From: Basidiobolus meristosporus CBS 931.73
Lineage: Eukaryota > Basidiobolomycota > Basidiobolomycetes > Basidiobolales > Basidiobolaceae
DNA length: 64,000 bases
Direction: 5' to 3'
NCBI GenBank assembly: GCA_002104905.1
Contig: MCFE01000172.1
Location: 62,001-126,000, forward strand
The number at the start of each line of letters is the position of its first letter. Positions within the stretch are counted from its first letter, which is position 1. Shown piece after piece: positions 44,457 to 57,205 of the stretch. A program made the translations under genes and the position numbers. Below the pieces are notes generated by a model, which saw only the letters and a program-made list of their open reading frames with translations, did not search any database and was not told the DNA's origin.

Positions 44457-46314
44457 TTAACTATTAGGCTTCGCAATCCACGTTGCTCCGCTCATTCTTT
44501 TCCAGGCCGCCCGAAACCCGGTTGCTGTGCTACTATTCGTGCTCTCAGTCTTCGATCGTCTCGTACGAGTAGCCGAGGGGGATGTTCGGATGATTTTTGG
44601 ATCGTTCTCGTTGGTCACTGGATCAACCACAGTGTTAGAACGCACCCTTAGTGGCGCCGGTGTAACCACAATGGCAGGCGGCTCTTCCGGCGTGTCGATG
44701 GCTTGCTCAGATTCAGGGCCTTGATAGTCAGAGGCCAACAGCTCCTCGAGCTTTCCACTCTCCATGATTCGGGTCAGTATTTTGTTAATGTAAAGGGTTA
44801 ATCCTTTGTTTTCTTCCCGCAGCAAGCGGATCTCTTCGCGTAATATTTTCAACTCCCCTATAGGGTGGAATGGTTAATACGTGTTGTCGAAAGGATGGCT
44901 ATCGAAGATAACTCACCACTCGCAACCATTTTCTCAGTGAACGGGAGTTCTGGCGACGGAGGAGCTGAATTTAGTAGTTCAATATCTAGTGTACTACAAC
45001 CGTTTACCCCGAGATTTTTCCCGCCTTCCTCATCCTCCAATGTATCTGGAGGGCTCTATGGAACAAGGTTACTGGCGTGACCTTAGATCAACCAACCTGC
45101 ATTTTTACGAGAATACCTGTAATCCGCGGTTTAGAGAAAAGTTTCCGGAGATGGTTTTTTCGTGTAACAGCATTTGAAAGGATTCATTCTCTTCCATTAA
45201 GGTTAGATTCATCTCCTTCAATTGATCTCTCTCAGACGTGAGCTCGGTCATCTGCCCATTTCTCTCTAGATCTCGCTGCTCCAATCTTCTTATTTGCTCG
45301 GTTGCTTCCTCCAACTTCACTCTAAGGTCGGTAATCACTGTATCGCGATGACGAATGGTTTTCTTGAAATCTTCAGACTGGGCTTGGGATTTGGGCTTTT
45401 TTGACGTAGAAGTCGCCTGGACATTCAGGTGAACCACCCCAGGAGCCCCCGGCGTGTAACTCGATCTGGTGCGCTGAGTAGACTCCCGAGGCATAGTGGA
45501 ATTCGATTGAGGCCGCGAGCGCGCCACTTGTGGAGAAACGCGGCTTTGATGACTCAGGAGAGATTTGACTTTTTTATTTAAGGATTGTACCTTCTCCGAC
45601 CATTGATTCCTTTCAATCTCGAACTCCTCATTCTCCATCTCCAGCTTCTTCTTCGCCTCCCGCTTGCTTCTTAACAGCTCATGATTTTTCTTTGTTAACC
45701 AGGAGATCTCCTGCTCCCGGGCTAGGATCTGCGCTTCCAGATGGGTGGATGTATCCCCGGCTTTGATTAGGTCTTGATGAAGTTGATGGTGCTGCTTTTT
45801 TAGATATTGATTTTCCTCGCTAGTCTTGAGGTTCTTTTCGTTAGCTTCGTGGAGCTGGATGATGAGTTCGTCCCTCTCTTGTTGGATTCGCTTTTGAATC
45901 TCTAGGTCTGTCAAAATGGGCCTTAAGTGCCCCTGAGTGGAGTTCATGGAACTTTCAAGCACGTGCTCGTATTGCCAAGCTTGGCTGGTGAAGGCTTTCT
46001 CAAGGGGATCACGTATAGGACTATTGTGTTTTTGAAGCAGGTAGGAAGCGAAAAAGAACAGGCACACAAGGGCCGATGCCAAGGCTAGATGAGTGGATAT
46101 TATTCCGGGCAGGAATTGAAAACCCAAAGGCTTTAGATTGTCTGTGCTGATCGGAGGATAAACAGAATGGCCTGTGGATGATTCGGCAAACTTGCAACAG
46201 TGGGCACCAATTTTGAATGCTCGGATAGGAGGGTCGTAGGGTGGGTGTAGTGGTGGAGCAAATGGATTTGTTGATTCGAGTAATATACCGTGACATAGAG
46301 ATATTTAGAGACAT
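44457..46314 (-). CDS. Coiled-coil protein with N-terminal membrane anchor
   Basis: Exons on the minus strand: 46314-46289 (tentative), 46146-45117, 45055-44917 and 44857-44457; 1596 nt, 531 residues. The first exon was chosen because the main exon has no in-frame ATG before its membrane helix; the join gives a short start and one hydrophobic segment (STHLALASALVCLFFFASYL). After it come long heptad-type helices rich in Glu, Lys, Gln and Leu, interrupted by a Ser/Pro-rich basic linker. Two segments look conserved in fungal coiled-coil proteins from memory: EENESFQMLLHEKTISGNF and EENKGLTLYINKILTRIM. The C-terminus is a Ser/Thr-rich tail with several SP/TP sites and ends in a WKRMSGATW motif. 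Likely a membrane-tethered scaffold; function unknown. Confidence 0.65.
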
Positions 46315-47199
46315 CGGGTTGGGAAGGTTATTTGCATTTAACCAATTGATTGATGTCGAGTTAAAAGAAAGTATGGTTCCAATCTAAAGATGTGCTTGAT
46401 CTAAGAAACCCTTTCCAACTACTCAGTGGCTCTTATAAATAGTCAGGCCAGATGCATTGCCGATGATATTACATCCGGCTGCTCCATGTACTTCTGACGG
46501 ACGATCACAAGGAAGCATTTTAGTGGCTCCTCTTGAAAGACCGTCTTTTTGCATTCTCCCCTGAGATTTGGTCCAACCTTTCCTGACCCAGCCATTGTAG
46601 ATCATTGAGTTTCATCGAATATTATTCTTTCATAGATTGCTGTGATGAGACTGAAGCTATATGCACCTCTTTCCGACAGCATATGCATCTTCCAACTTCC
46701 ACTTGACATCATGCCAACGCTCATGTAATATGGATCCCAACAGCAGGCCTCTGCCCCTTAGCCATATGATCACTGCAATCAAGGATCAAAGGTGCCAGCC
46801 AGTTGTCCAGCATAGCGCTACATTGCAAGCGGCATTCATGAGGAGGTGGATTATATCAATGCAACATTCCTAACTGGTATGGGAGATTTCGGTAATTTAT
46901 CAGCCTGGCGAAGTCTTATATTTGGAAAGGGGTTGATATAATACTACGTAAGATCACATGCGAGTTAGAAGTCAGATAAGAGATTTGAAGTCAACACAGT
47001 CTCTTGATATAGCACCAAACAATGGTGTGAGAACTCGGATATAGGAAAGCTGATTCTAATCAAAAACTACGAAAGAAAGAGTGTATTTGAAAATACGAAT
47101 AGGCATACAGCTATAAGCAAGCATGACTCCGTCAATAAGTGATTCCAGTGTGCACTTCAATAAATCCTGGATCAATTAGTCGTCATCAACGCCAGCACA
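46315..47199. other. Intergenic spacer
   Basis: About 885 bases between two minus-strand genes: the promoter of the coiled-coil gene and the 3' end of the Mei2-like gene. The 70-codon plus frame at 46661-46873 has no family features. Confidence 0.45.
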
Positions 47200-49601
47200 T
47201 TAGCAGTCCGTCTCAAGCGGTGACCAGCACGCAGTATTCCCATGATTGCCAGGTGCGTTCTGGGAAGAGGGGAACGGTTCCTCCACACCCTTCAAAGAAC
47301 CGGAGCTGTGGAAGATTTTTGGTTGATAGGTAGGATCCTTGTCCATCACGCTATTTCATTGAGATTAGGAAGACTACTTGGTGAGAGTAGATTAAAAGAA
47401 CCTTGCCTGGAATTGCGGAACTTCTCCACTAGAGCCATTTTGCCTTGGATATTAGCATACGATATGTGGCATACCTTGTCCGAATTAAAACGACCCCTGG
47501 CAAAATGTTAATATCTTCCGGCATCAATAAAGCCTGTAGAATGCTGACCATTTACGACCTACGCGTTTCTCGATGAAGCTCACCACCGCGCTGTCACTCT
47601 GTATTAGTAAAGCAGCAACAAGCCTTGGTGATCGAACAACTTACTTGACGTCAATAAAGTTGATGAAAGCGTAACCAACATTGCAGTGATTCTTGAAATC
47701 AATACGAAGATACACGAAATCATATTCCCCTTTGTGCGTCTCGTCAATGCACTCCAGCAGCATTTTCTATTGCAAACTGTGAGATATTGACCATCACGAT
47801 GAATGTTACCATTCAATATAAGCGTACCTGGGTATATTTGTTGGGAATATTTCGGATCATGAATGTTGTTCTGTTATCAAGGCCTAAAATGTAGAAAATG
47901 CCATGAGATTAGGCTGCCGGACTAAGAGACTGCACGGCTTTACCTTGCGTAATTCTCCGTACATCAACTTGGTTTCTTGAGGGTACGACGTTCTCGCAAG
48001 AATTCGAGTTTGAAGAATATCGGGGCATATTTGATGGAGAGTGCGAAGCAGCCAGATAGTTCTTGTTAGGCTTGAGCTGCCACGTTTTAGACCAAATGTT
48101 AGCCTTCGAATCAAAAGCTTTCCCCAGAGGTATTGGCGACACCAATTTGAGATCACTTGGTTTGCTGGACACCGGCTGGAACGGTTGAGCAGGATAAGGC
48201 ATCCCTGCTGAAGTAAACTCATAGCTTGGAGGTGCTGTCATTCCATGTGCATCCAGTTTACCGTATATGCCATTGAACATGACTGCCTCATCCTTTCGCT
48301 TGTCCAAGAGACTTTCGTTTAGGAAGGCGTCATTACTCATATCCCGGCAATCATGGTAAATGACGATTCTATCGATGGGATCCTCAGTTGGACAAAAGCT
48401 AACTTGATATTGAATGCCATTGCGATCCATCCGATGCAGCTTCTCCTCAGCCGCCACTGCGGTTCTGACGTCATAAAACTCCACCACTATGCTGGATTTA
48501 TAGGGAAGTTGGCTTATCTGTCGTATGTCACCGCAGGATTCCAGGATCAGCTGCATGTTGGAAGTAAACTGATTTGGTGGATGGAAAGTCAGAAGCAGCT
48601 TTCCATCAAAATCACATATATGCTTGAACGAGCTAAAGAGCGCAGTACTTTTGACCAATTTGGACATTCGAACGAAATTGATGGCCGTATGTTCTTTAAT
48701 CTCGCTTGCCCTTAATTGGTAGACAGCCGCAATGGCGTCACGTAGATCATAGTAGGCCACAATTATCATTCCGAGATCCTGGACGCGATCCGTCAGCACT
48801 TGCCACACTTTGCCTGAGCTCTAATTGAAGATTTTCCGTTAGTGTTAGTGAACTTTGGATTGCTACCAACCAGGACACACCTTCAAGAATTCCAAGTCCG
48901 CGGGGCTGATCCCCTGAGGTAAGAGATTCACAGAGACAAAATGAGTAGGCGATGAGCTATAACAAGAGGATAGGCCATGGATGTCATTCAGTGCAGGCGA
49001 GCCAAACCCCTGCATCCGCCCTGGAAGGGGCTTCCCATTGGTAAGAAAAGTCTCACAACCATCTAGACGGTCTGTTCCTTCATAGCCTCTCCACACCTTC
49101 GCTTCCTCCAGGGACATTTTGCTTATCTGTTCCTCTGAGGTCGGATGAATTGGATTAGAATCCAGGGTCTGCCGGTGAGCCACACACGTTCCCACTTACC
49201 AATACCCCAATCAAGTGACTTTTTCTCGGAATGCTGCCTCCCTTTTGGATTTGGGAATATAGATGCGGAAAATCTTGAGTATGTGCCTGGGTTGTGCTTG
49301 GTCTTGGCTAGTGAATCAGTACTAATGTCTTCCCCAAACGTGGGTATAAAGCCAGGCATCGATGGCTGCTGAGGAGGGGGTGGTTAGTGGCAGTGCTATC
49401 TGGAGAATGGTAGTGGGAGGTCACCTCAAGGAGCTCAGTTCCGGTTCGATTGTCGGCGCATAATGCGAGCGCTGCGGTCGAATGGATCTCATCACTGCCT
49501 CTAATGGCGTTTTCGTTTTTTTCTACAACTATGTCTAATGGTTTTTGGGGGGAAGCCTGATTTCCAGCATGGCTGCTGATGTCAATGGTGGCTGTAAGCA
49601 T
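47200..49601 (-). CDS. Mei2-like RNA-binding protein (three RRMs)
   Basis: RNA-binding regulator of meiosis or differentiation, like fission-yeast Mei2 and plant Mei2-like proteins. Nine exons on the minus strand: 49601-49425, 49368-49200, 49134-48881, 48820-47944, 47883-47828, 47766-47645, 47596-47549, 47496-47407 and 47350-47200; 1944 nt, 647 residues. RRM1 is near residues 180-240 (FVSVNLLPQGISPADLEFLK), RRM2 near 270-330 (KLLLTFHPP, SSIVVEFYDV). The diagnostic C-terminal RRM3 starts at about 493: TTFMIRNIPNKYTQ, then FVYLRIDFKNHCNVGYAFIN, then VGRKWGRFNSDKVCHISYA, ANIQGKMALVEKFRNSSVMD. RRM3 is split over five small exons, and the last intron (47351-47406) has a GC donor. It is head to head with the Ste11/Byr2 kinase, with a small hypothetical gene between. 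Confidence 0.93.
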
Positions 49602-49965
49602 TGTGATGGAATGGGGTGGATTTCAAAATTCAAACAACTGGAGAGTTGCTTATGACAGTAGAATTTTAGGCAAAACTTCGGATTGCGCAGGGTCAGGATC
49701 AGCTAGATTTTGCACTGATACCACGATGTCTGTACTTGGAAGTATCGAAGGGCCAAGTCTAGAGCAAAAGGATAGACAATGCCCAGGATGGGAGGCCATC
49801 TTTTATAAGTACACCTCCTGTCTAACTAAATCCATGGTTATGTATGCTCTTGGATTCTGATGATTCTATCCGACATTAACCGGGGCCAGTGTTTGCGGTC
49901 TAAATTTGAAATGATCTCATAGTGCCGTCGGCCTCCTGTTGCAGATTGATTTTTAGCCTTGGTAG

Positions 49966-50366
49966 TTATTGGGCTACCAGTTGAGGATCGGTGATATGCC
50001 AGATATTGGATCCTCCTAGATACAAGGCATGCGGCAATCTATTGAGCTGAACAGTGAAACGCAATCTGGTGAGCACTAGGTGGGGCTTTCTGGAACATCT
50101 AGATCCGTACTCAATGGCATCCCGATGCTTGGAGACATGATAAAAACAATTATTGGAAACTTTGTTTCTCCTTTTACCCCTTTCCACACAGCCCCTTTGC
50201 CTCCAGCAATTCCTACACTGGTGCCGTGGTGATTGGATTCGTGCTGACACTGCTTGACCCTCAGCTGAGCATAGCTTTGTAACAGCGTTCGGCCGCCGTC
50301 CCGTTGCTGCGTAAGTTCTACCGGATTTGCCAGGATATCGTTCAGTTCGAAAGACATGTTAGCCAT
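49966..50366 (-). CDS. Hypothetical small protein, two exons
   Basis: Exons 50366-50178 and 50127-49966 on the minus strand give 116 residues (351 nt). The start MANMSFELNDILANP is followed by QQRDGGRTLLQSYAQLR, and the second exon reads HRDAIEYGSRCSRKPHLVL and YLGGSNIWHITDPQLVAQ to the stop. The intron (50 bp, GTAAAA donor, AAG acceptor) is weak, but it joins two frames of protein-like composition in phase. No family recognised. It may be a real small gene, or part of a longer transcript of the neighbouring Mei2-like gene. Confidence 0.35.
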
Positions 50367-52247
50367 CCGGATCCCCCTATTCACCCCAACGTCTGTTATT
50401 GTTTATGCAGCTATAAGGGTTAGTCGAGTATTAATCTACCCCGCTCCATGCACTTACGTATCCTCGCATCTGATTCCTTGCCCGCAAAGGGTTATACTCC
50501 TCTCAACTTAATCCGATGGGTGTATGAATGAAACTAATAAATTGTACATGGGGGCGGGCAACACCGGACTTGGCATATGGTTTAGCTCTTCCTATTCAGC
50601 CGCTCCATCCAGAAATAATAGGATGTTTCTCCTGGTGTAATGAGTTTCCAATAATGCAGCTGTGAATGGTAAATTGGACTTACTGCCACCCAACGAGAAG
50701 AAAGCCGAATGACATCCGCTCTGGCGAGGTGAGTTGACAATTGGCCGAGTGTCACTGCTTAGCTCGTGCCTTCTAATGGCTTACACATATCTATGTCCGT
50801 GGTAAAAAGCAGTGACCTAAATGCACCACATAATTGGTAACGGTCCAGTGATTAGGCGCATCGTAGTACAGACAGCCTCACTTGGATCCCATCTAGGATG
50901 AGGCTCTTTTATGGCTACCGTTTGATGTCTTCTTATACCCGTAAAAGACGATCGAGCCATGCTTCGATTACGTATCGTTTCACCTGAGCTATTGCTCAAG
51001 ATAGGCGTGATCTCAAGGGAAGACGGTGACGTTTAGAGCATTCAATATTCGGGTCCCCCCTCTTGACTCTGCTCTGATAGACTACTGCTCCACGCCACAA
51101 TTCGGCCTGTGCTAAAAAGACTACATTTGCGTTAATTATGAAAACCATGTCAAACAGATTAGAAGAACGCAGATAGCCCATCGGCACTCGTACTGCAATC
51201 ATCAGGGACTAATTAATCTGGTGTGTCAGACACCAACGGTCTCTTATGGGATATTAAGACGATGCTTCTTGTGTACATTGCTGCTAGGCAACTGGTAGCT
51301 ACCTAAACAGAAATAAGAATAAGTAATCTATGTACCCGTGTGAAACCCCATGATCATACGCTCTGCATAGATATTTCTAGGCAAATGTTTGGCAACCATA
51401 TGATTCGGTATCACCATATCCTAAGCAAGCAGTCAGCTCCCCCGCCAATAGACTTCTGAGGGCCATGTAATAGATCGTCGCTCATGTAGATCATCGGGTA
51501 CACCTCCTACACAAGATATCACGGATACATACCAAGCCAGGCAAAACGAGAATTAGTGCCAATGCCAACATCTAGGGAAACTAAACCCACTTGAAAAATA
51601 ACCAGTTTGCGAATCTAATGCGAATCCATGCTGTGGATGAGATGAAGCAATCGAGGAGGCGAGATGCATAACCATTCTCACCTCTGCTTCCCAGTTTTTT
51701 GTAGTTGGCCAAGCCATATTCATTTGTAGTAAGCGAATTTACCAACAACCTAGGTCTCAGTCATCGCTCATGTTACTCTATTGTATGTACCTATTTGGGA
51801 TTTCTCCAGTGTTAGACATAACCTATCACTTGGACTCCTGATCTCAAAATATTACCTAATGCTACGTTGTTAATTTTGATGATAATTTTTGATTTTGTGA
51901 TATCCATCAGGTCCTTCCTTCTGATTGCCTCTCAACTCATATATTCAGCCTGACTCCTTGCGGCTGAACAGTCCCATTCTTCCTTAGTTGCTTCGGATTC
52001 GTAAGCGACATATTGGTCTTCGAACACAAGTGTATTGTTACTTTGGCAATAGATTCAGTTTTGGTGTCACCCCGTTTGCCCCCACCCTCCTGATGTTAGG
52101 CAATGGGAAAAGCCTAGACATTATTACGTAGTAAATCGTTGCAACACCACCAGTAAATTTAAATCACGTTTGGACAGTCCTTCCGAGTACTAGATCCTAG
52201 GATAAACCCAATTAGTAGCAACCCCTCGCGTAAATTCCGGTTGCATC
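50367..52247. other. Intergenic, promoter side of the Ste11/Byr2-type kinase
   Basis: About 1.9 kb. Two minus-strand frames, 50817-50999 and 50996-51202, have protein-like stretches (for example NLFDMVFIINANVVFLAQ) but no family or splice support. No gene is called. Confidence 0.45.
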
Positions 52248-55200
52248 ATGACCCAACAACTCCCCGCCAAACCGGAGTTCGAAGGAGCACAAGATCCCCT
52301 GGAAGAGGAATACGCCAAGTGGAATCTGGAGTCAGTGCTCAACTGGCTAGAAGAAAACGATTTTGGAGAATACAAACAAAATTTCGCTGGTAACCTCCTC
52401 TAGTCCAGCACGCTTGTCTTTCTTTCCGTTTGCTTCGTATTCACTTGGGTCATTTTCCGTTCAGATAACCAGGTTTACGGGAAATCTTTTTTCGAACTCA
52501 CCCATAAAGCCTTGAAGAACCTTGACATTCCTACCATCACTGAAAGGGTTAGGCTATTGAATGCTACCAAGAAAGTGGGCCTTCACCGTTCTCGTAGAAA
52601 CCGTAGTGACTCTGTAATGGAAGGTTTTATAAAGACACGTCAGCGTATCCTCAACTAATCTCTTGATCTTATACAGGTTCAAATCAACACCGAAACACTT
52701 CCTGAATCAGACCAAGAGCCTTCACAACAGTCTGATCTTACTCCGGATGGTGAAGAGCGTCGCACTGAGGATTTATTACAACGAGCCACGTCCCAATATC
52801 GCCACGCTTCTAGAGAGGCTATTCGCACACATGAATCTCGTATCGCCAGTTCGGATACTGGTCAGCACCCTAGTAACGGTACGCAGTCTTCCAGCAGAGG
52901 AAATGGTAATGGATCTCTGGGGATCTACGCTAGCTCTCAAACCTTTCAAAACACTAACTATGAATGCATATCTGCGGAAAATGCTCCAGCCCCCTACGTA
53001 CCAGTTATCAGGCCTAGAGGTTCATCGAAGGAATATTTCCAAAACTCGACCGTACACAATACTACTTCTCCCTCGCCTTCATCACTCGTTTCTCACGGTG
53101 CCGCCACCATCGCGATCACTCCCAGAAGCTCTTCAAGAAATATTCGCTTCTTTTCTTCTTCACCAAGCTCCACTGCTGATACCCACAACCCATCGCCTGT
53201 GAGTATTACCGATTCGAGTAGCACAGTTAGCGAGTATCCATCCATCCCACCCCGTGGAGAATCACTGGGCCGCTGGCGAAGTAAGAACTCCCCCATCAAC
53301 ACGTCTTTACCTTCAGCCTCCAGCATGGGACCATCAACGATTATACCCACCTCTTCAACAGCTTCTTCCGCTGTTGGCACAGCATCACCCGCCAAAGAGA
53401 TCTCTCCGAGCACGACTTACTTCCTAGGATGGACTTCTAAAACGCACAAAAAAGCCAAAAGCTGCCCGGTATGTATGCTATATGGAAAACTCACAAACGA
53501 TCTGGGTTGCTAACCGGTCTTGCCTTTAGGATGACCTCATACCTCCTCAGGTGCACTATCAACCATGTTCGGGAACTGGTTACAAAATGATAACTAATGT
53601 TTTTTTCGCATGTAGAAAATCATACGAGTAAGGCAAGAGAACAGCCCCGTAGTTCAAACGATGAGTATGATCCACCTAGGTACCCCCCAGCTTCTATACG
53701 AGCGGATATTTCATCGGCTCAATATTACCGACGATTGGGAGCGTTACCTGGTTTATGCTTGTCGACAAGGAAGCTCAGGTAAGCTAACTTTCAAGAATGT
53801 TGCCGACCCACCGGCCTGATTTAACTAGATTGTGTTGTCAGTGGGAAAGCCGATTGACAAAAAAGAGCTGTACGAGCTCTGTCAAGAGGCGGAGATAACT
53901 GACCCCATCGAATTGGTAGTTTGTCGCAGCGATACGGTTGACCCTGACCCTAGTCAGCCGCAACATCATTCTGGTGATGCCAGGTACTTGTTCCAGACAC
54001 CCCTCCACACCGCCTCACAGGCACGTCACCAGAACGAAGAAAACGATGTCCCCTTGGGAGTTTCATGCGACCTCCGACCGCAGCCGTCACAACTTCAACG
54101 AATAAGCAAGATTCTACATCAGGATCAAGCATATACCGATCCCGCGGCTAAACCACCCTTACCTACCACTGACGCCTCTCGGCAAAACTCTGCCAGGCAC
54201 AAGTTACACCGTAGAGCTTCTAGCTACGGAAGCTTGCACGAATTAGCCAAACCTAAAGAGTCGATGCTAAACACCAAAACCAAAGCAGACGCTTGCCATT
54301 CCGACTTATGGTCCAAACCGCCCACCCCTAGTGCCACCACCCCGCCCGAGAATGGTAGTAACCTTTTATTCAGAGTGGCCCCCGTAAGCACCGAGCCTAC
54401 CCCGTCCCAAAATGGACCAGCTTTCGGAGAGCGCCCTTCGGCCGAGCACATCTCCCGAAACCTCGATTTCTATTTCCCCAACCACGATCTGGACCAGCCC
54501 ATCATAGAAGCTGCGAATGGGAGTGGGAGTGTCGAGCCAAAGCACGAAAAAACCCCGGAATTGGTTCACAAAAAGACTATCCGTGGGATCGTCCAAGAGG
54601 CACGAAGGAATTCCATGCGTAACGGTCAGCCTGTACGTAGGAAGAGCACCAAGCTATGGGGGAACAAGGTCTCGGAAGTCCCCAAAACACGGGATGTCGA
54701 AAGACGCAATTGTCAGGTGGCCATGGATGAAAACAATCAGCCCGTACTTCTAAACAAGAAGAACACTCAGCCTTGGGCCACAGGTATGTTTCTTCCACAA
54801 CCTCAGTTCACTTGATCTCTGGGCCCTGAACGCTTTTTTGTATGTAATGGCATGTAGCATCCAAGATACAATGGGTTAGGGGGTCGCTTATTGGCAAAGG
54901 CTCTTTCGGAAAGGTTTATCATGCTTTGAACGCAGTGACCGGTGAGATGATCGCCGTCAAGCAAGTGGATGTACCCAATATGTACCAGTCGGTCCGTCAA
55001 CAGAAGGCAGTGGTAAGTGCAGCATATAGTCGCAGGAGAGTAACTAGATGCTCACTCTCAAAACGCTCTATAGGCTACTCTCTATGCAGAGATCGATCTC
55101 TTGAAGAACTTGGAGCATGAGAATATTGTTCAGTACTTAGGTAACAATTGACAATACGAAGTCCACAAGGCTCCATACACTAACTACGAACAACACAGGA

Positions 55201-56330
55201 TTTGAGGTGAACGAGAACACCATCAATATATTCCTCGAGTACGTACCCGGTGGAACAATAGCCAGTGCTCTAGTCAGACATGGCGCTCTCCCAGTGAACG
55301 TGATTAAATCCTTCGTGAGACAAACACTCTTGGCGCTAGAGTATCTCCATGAGCGGAAGATATTGCATCGAGTAACTAATAGAACGTTTGGATGGTTTCA
55401 TAATTCCGCGAGCCCTAATCCCACCGGATTTCTTGTAGGATATCAAAGGTGCAAACATACTAGTCGACACGGATGGCATCTGCAAGATCTCGGATTTTGG
55501 CATCTCCAAGAAAAACGGTATTTTCCTTCTCCTGGCTGATTCGACTCCTAGATGCACTCAAACCCTAGACTTTTGTTAGATGATCGGATCGCCTACACCA
55601 GTGACTCCCGGATGTCTCTACAAGGGTCCATTTTCTGGTAGGAGCATGATTTACCCTTGGTGAGCCACCCTTCACCGCTAATCAGGTTGATGTTGATTGT
55701 AGGATGGCCCCAGAAGTGATCAAGAATAACGGGTACAGCGCGAAAGTTGACATCTGGTTCGTGTTGGTATGGATTTGTAACTGGCCGGCATGCTTTAACT
55801 GACCGAAATTTTCTTCCAGGAGTCTCGGCTGCCTGCTGATTGAGATGTGGTCCGGGCAGAGGCCTTGGATGCAGTTCAACGAGATCGCCACTATGTGGAA
55901 GGTAACTCTGACTCCAGATGAGCATCCCTCCATTCCTTAAGCTAAACAACCATCCATAGCTTGGTACCATGCAAGGCCCACCCCCTCCAGAGAATCTAAC
56001 CCCAGAGGCGCGAGACTTCTTGGAGAAATGCCTGACTATGTATGCTTCTACACCTCGTAACTCACTCCCGCATATGTCAACTCACTAATATATACCTAAC
56101 CCTCTAGCGATCCAGAAGAACGACCAACCGCCTCGGAACTTCTATCCCATCCGTTCTGCCAGATCGATGGGAATTTCAAATTTACTGATTTCTTCACCAT
56201 CGACCCCAACTTCACGCCCAACTCCAATACCAAGACCAACTGGACTTCGCTGGCATCTGAGAATCCACAGGAAATCTTGGCCACGCAAGACTCCAGTCCC
56301 AGTCCCACCGAAACCACCCACCAGTGTTGA
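52248..56330 (+). CDS. Ste11/Byr2-type MAP kinase kinase kinase (SAM, Ras-binding domain, kinase)
   Basis: MAPKKK of the mating/filamentation and osmostress cascades. Fifteen exons: 52248-52389, 52465-52613, 52677-53468, 53530-53550, 53616-53778, 53842-54783, 54858-55012, 55074-55140, 55199-55371, 55439-55517, 55580-55637, 55703-55756, 55820-55901, 55960-56039 and 56108-56330; 3180 nt, 1059 residues. SAM domain at about 30-90 (WNLESVLNWLEENDFGEYKQ, VYGKSFFELTH). A Ser-rich linker leads to a Byr2/Ste11-type Ras-binding domain around 370-450 (KIIRVRQENS, RLNITDDWERYLVYA, VGKPIDKKELYELC). The kinase domain starts near 742: GKGSFGKVYH, VK Lys 771, HRD Asp 869, DFG Asp 887, SRMSLQGSIFWMAPEV in the activation loop, DIWSLGC, and RPTASELLSHPFCQ. 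All catalytic residues are present. A 21-nt microexon (53530-53550) and a GTTCGT donor at 55757 are unusual. Confidence 0.94.
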
Positions 56331-57205
56331 CATCTTCATCCTTATTACCTCCTTCCCTCTCTCCCCCTCTTTTACTCATCTACATGACGGTGGTAGCAAC
56401 GTAAATAGTAATGGAAGTAGCCTACCTCATGCTACCTACCACTTGTATTTTAAGTCTCGGTCCACATCGCCCCGGGGCTATCCCTGCTCCCCAAGGGATT
56501 ACTAACCCTAGCCTTGGCCTTAGCCCTAATCCACATCCTCTTCCCTCAGCGCGAGATCAGTTTGCTTCATCACTCCCCACAATCGGGGAGTGATCGGCGC
56601 CCGAGCCAGCCTTATTGTCTCAACTGGGGGAAGAGGGTTCAAGTTGGTGGGAAACTAAGGCGAAGCCGGAGCAAGGATTTACCATGATGTACTTATTATT
56701 ATAGAATTTTTGGGAATAAAGTTCACTCCGTTTGTGGGAGAAGGACTTCGGTGGTTTGCAGGGAGAGGGAGGACCGACCGTTCATTCCTGGGCATCGCGC
56801 GGTGGTGATGGTGGTGGCGCTCAGTTGCAGAAGAAAGTAGAATTTATTATCCGTTCTAAGGGTACCATTCACAGACTGATGGGTTGGACCATGTAGCTAA
56901 GTGGATGGGAGCAGATCAAAATCCAGGTTGGAATGGGATATATGTGTATATATAGCTGAAGTAGATACATGATTCGTTGAAATAACACTGTAAAGCAAGC
57001 TGAAGAAAGCAGGATGGGGATTAGATTTGGGAGGGGAATCCATAGAACATCCCTCACAAATGGCCATTCGTTGAGGGCGCCATGGGTCGTAGTGGCCAGA
57101 GTATAGATTAATATAAAGTACAAGTAGGACTCGGAGAGAGTAGGGACAAGTAAAAGGAACAGGAAGCGGGGCTCCGTTCCAAGTCGACACCCCGTCCAAA
57201 GAGAA
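56331..57205. other. Intergenic, convergent gene ends
   Basis: About 875 bases between the kinase and the first amino-acid transporter. A low-complexity pyrimidine- and purine-rich stretch lies near 56340-56650; AATAAA is at 56713-56720. No gene seen. Confidence 0.5.

Noticed and set aside
46021-46314. 97-codon minus-strand frame starting at the same ATG as the coiled-coil gene
   Set aside because: It overlaps the membrane-helix exon in another frame and has no features; I use only its first 26 bases as a tentative first exon.
48466-48473. Perfect TGACGTCA (CRE)
   Set aside because: It lies inside the Mei2-like coding sequence, so a promoter role is unlikely.
49579-49860. 93-codon plus-strand frame
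   Set aside because: It overlaps the start of the Mei2-like gene in antisense and has no family resemblance.
54366-54596. Minus-strand frames inside the linker of the MAPKKK
   Set aside because: Shadows of the long exon 53842-54783.
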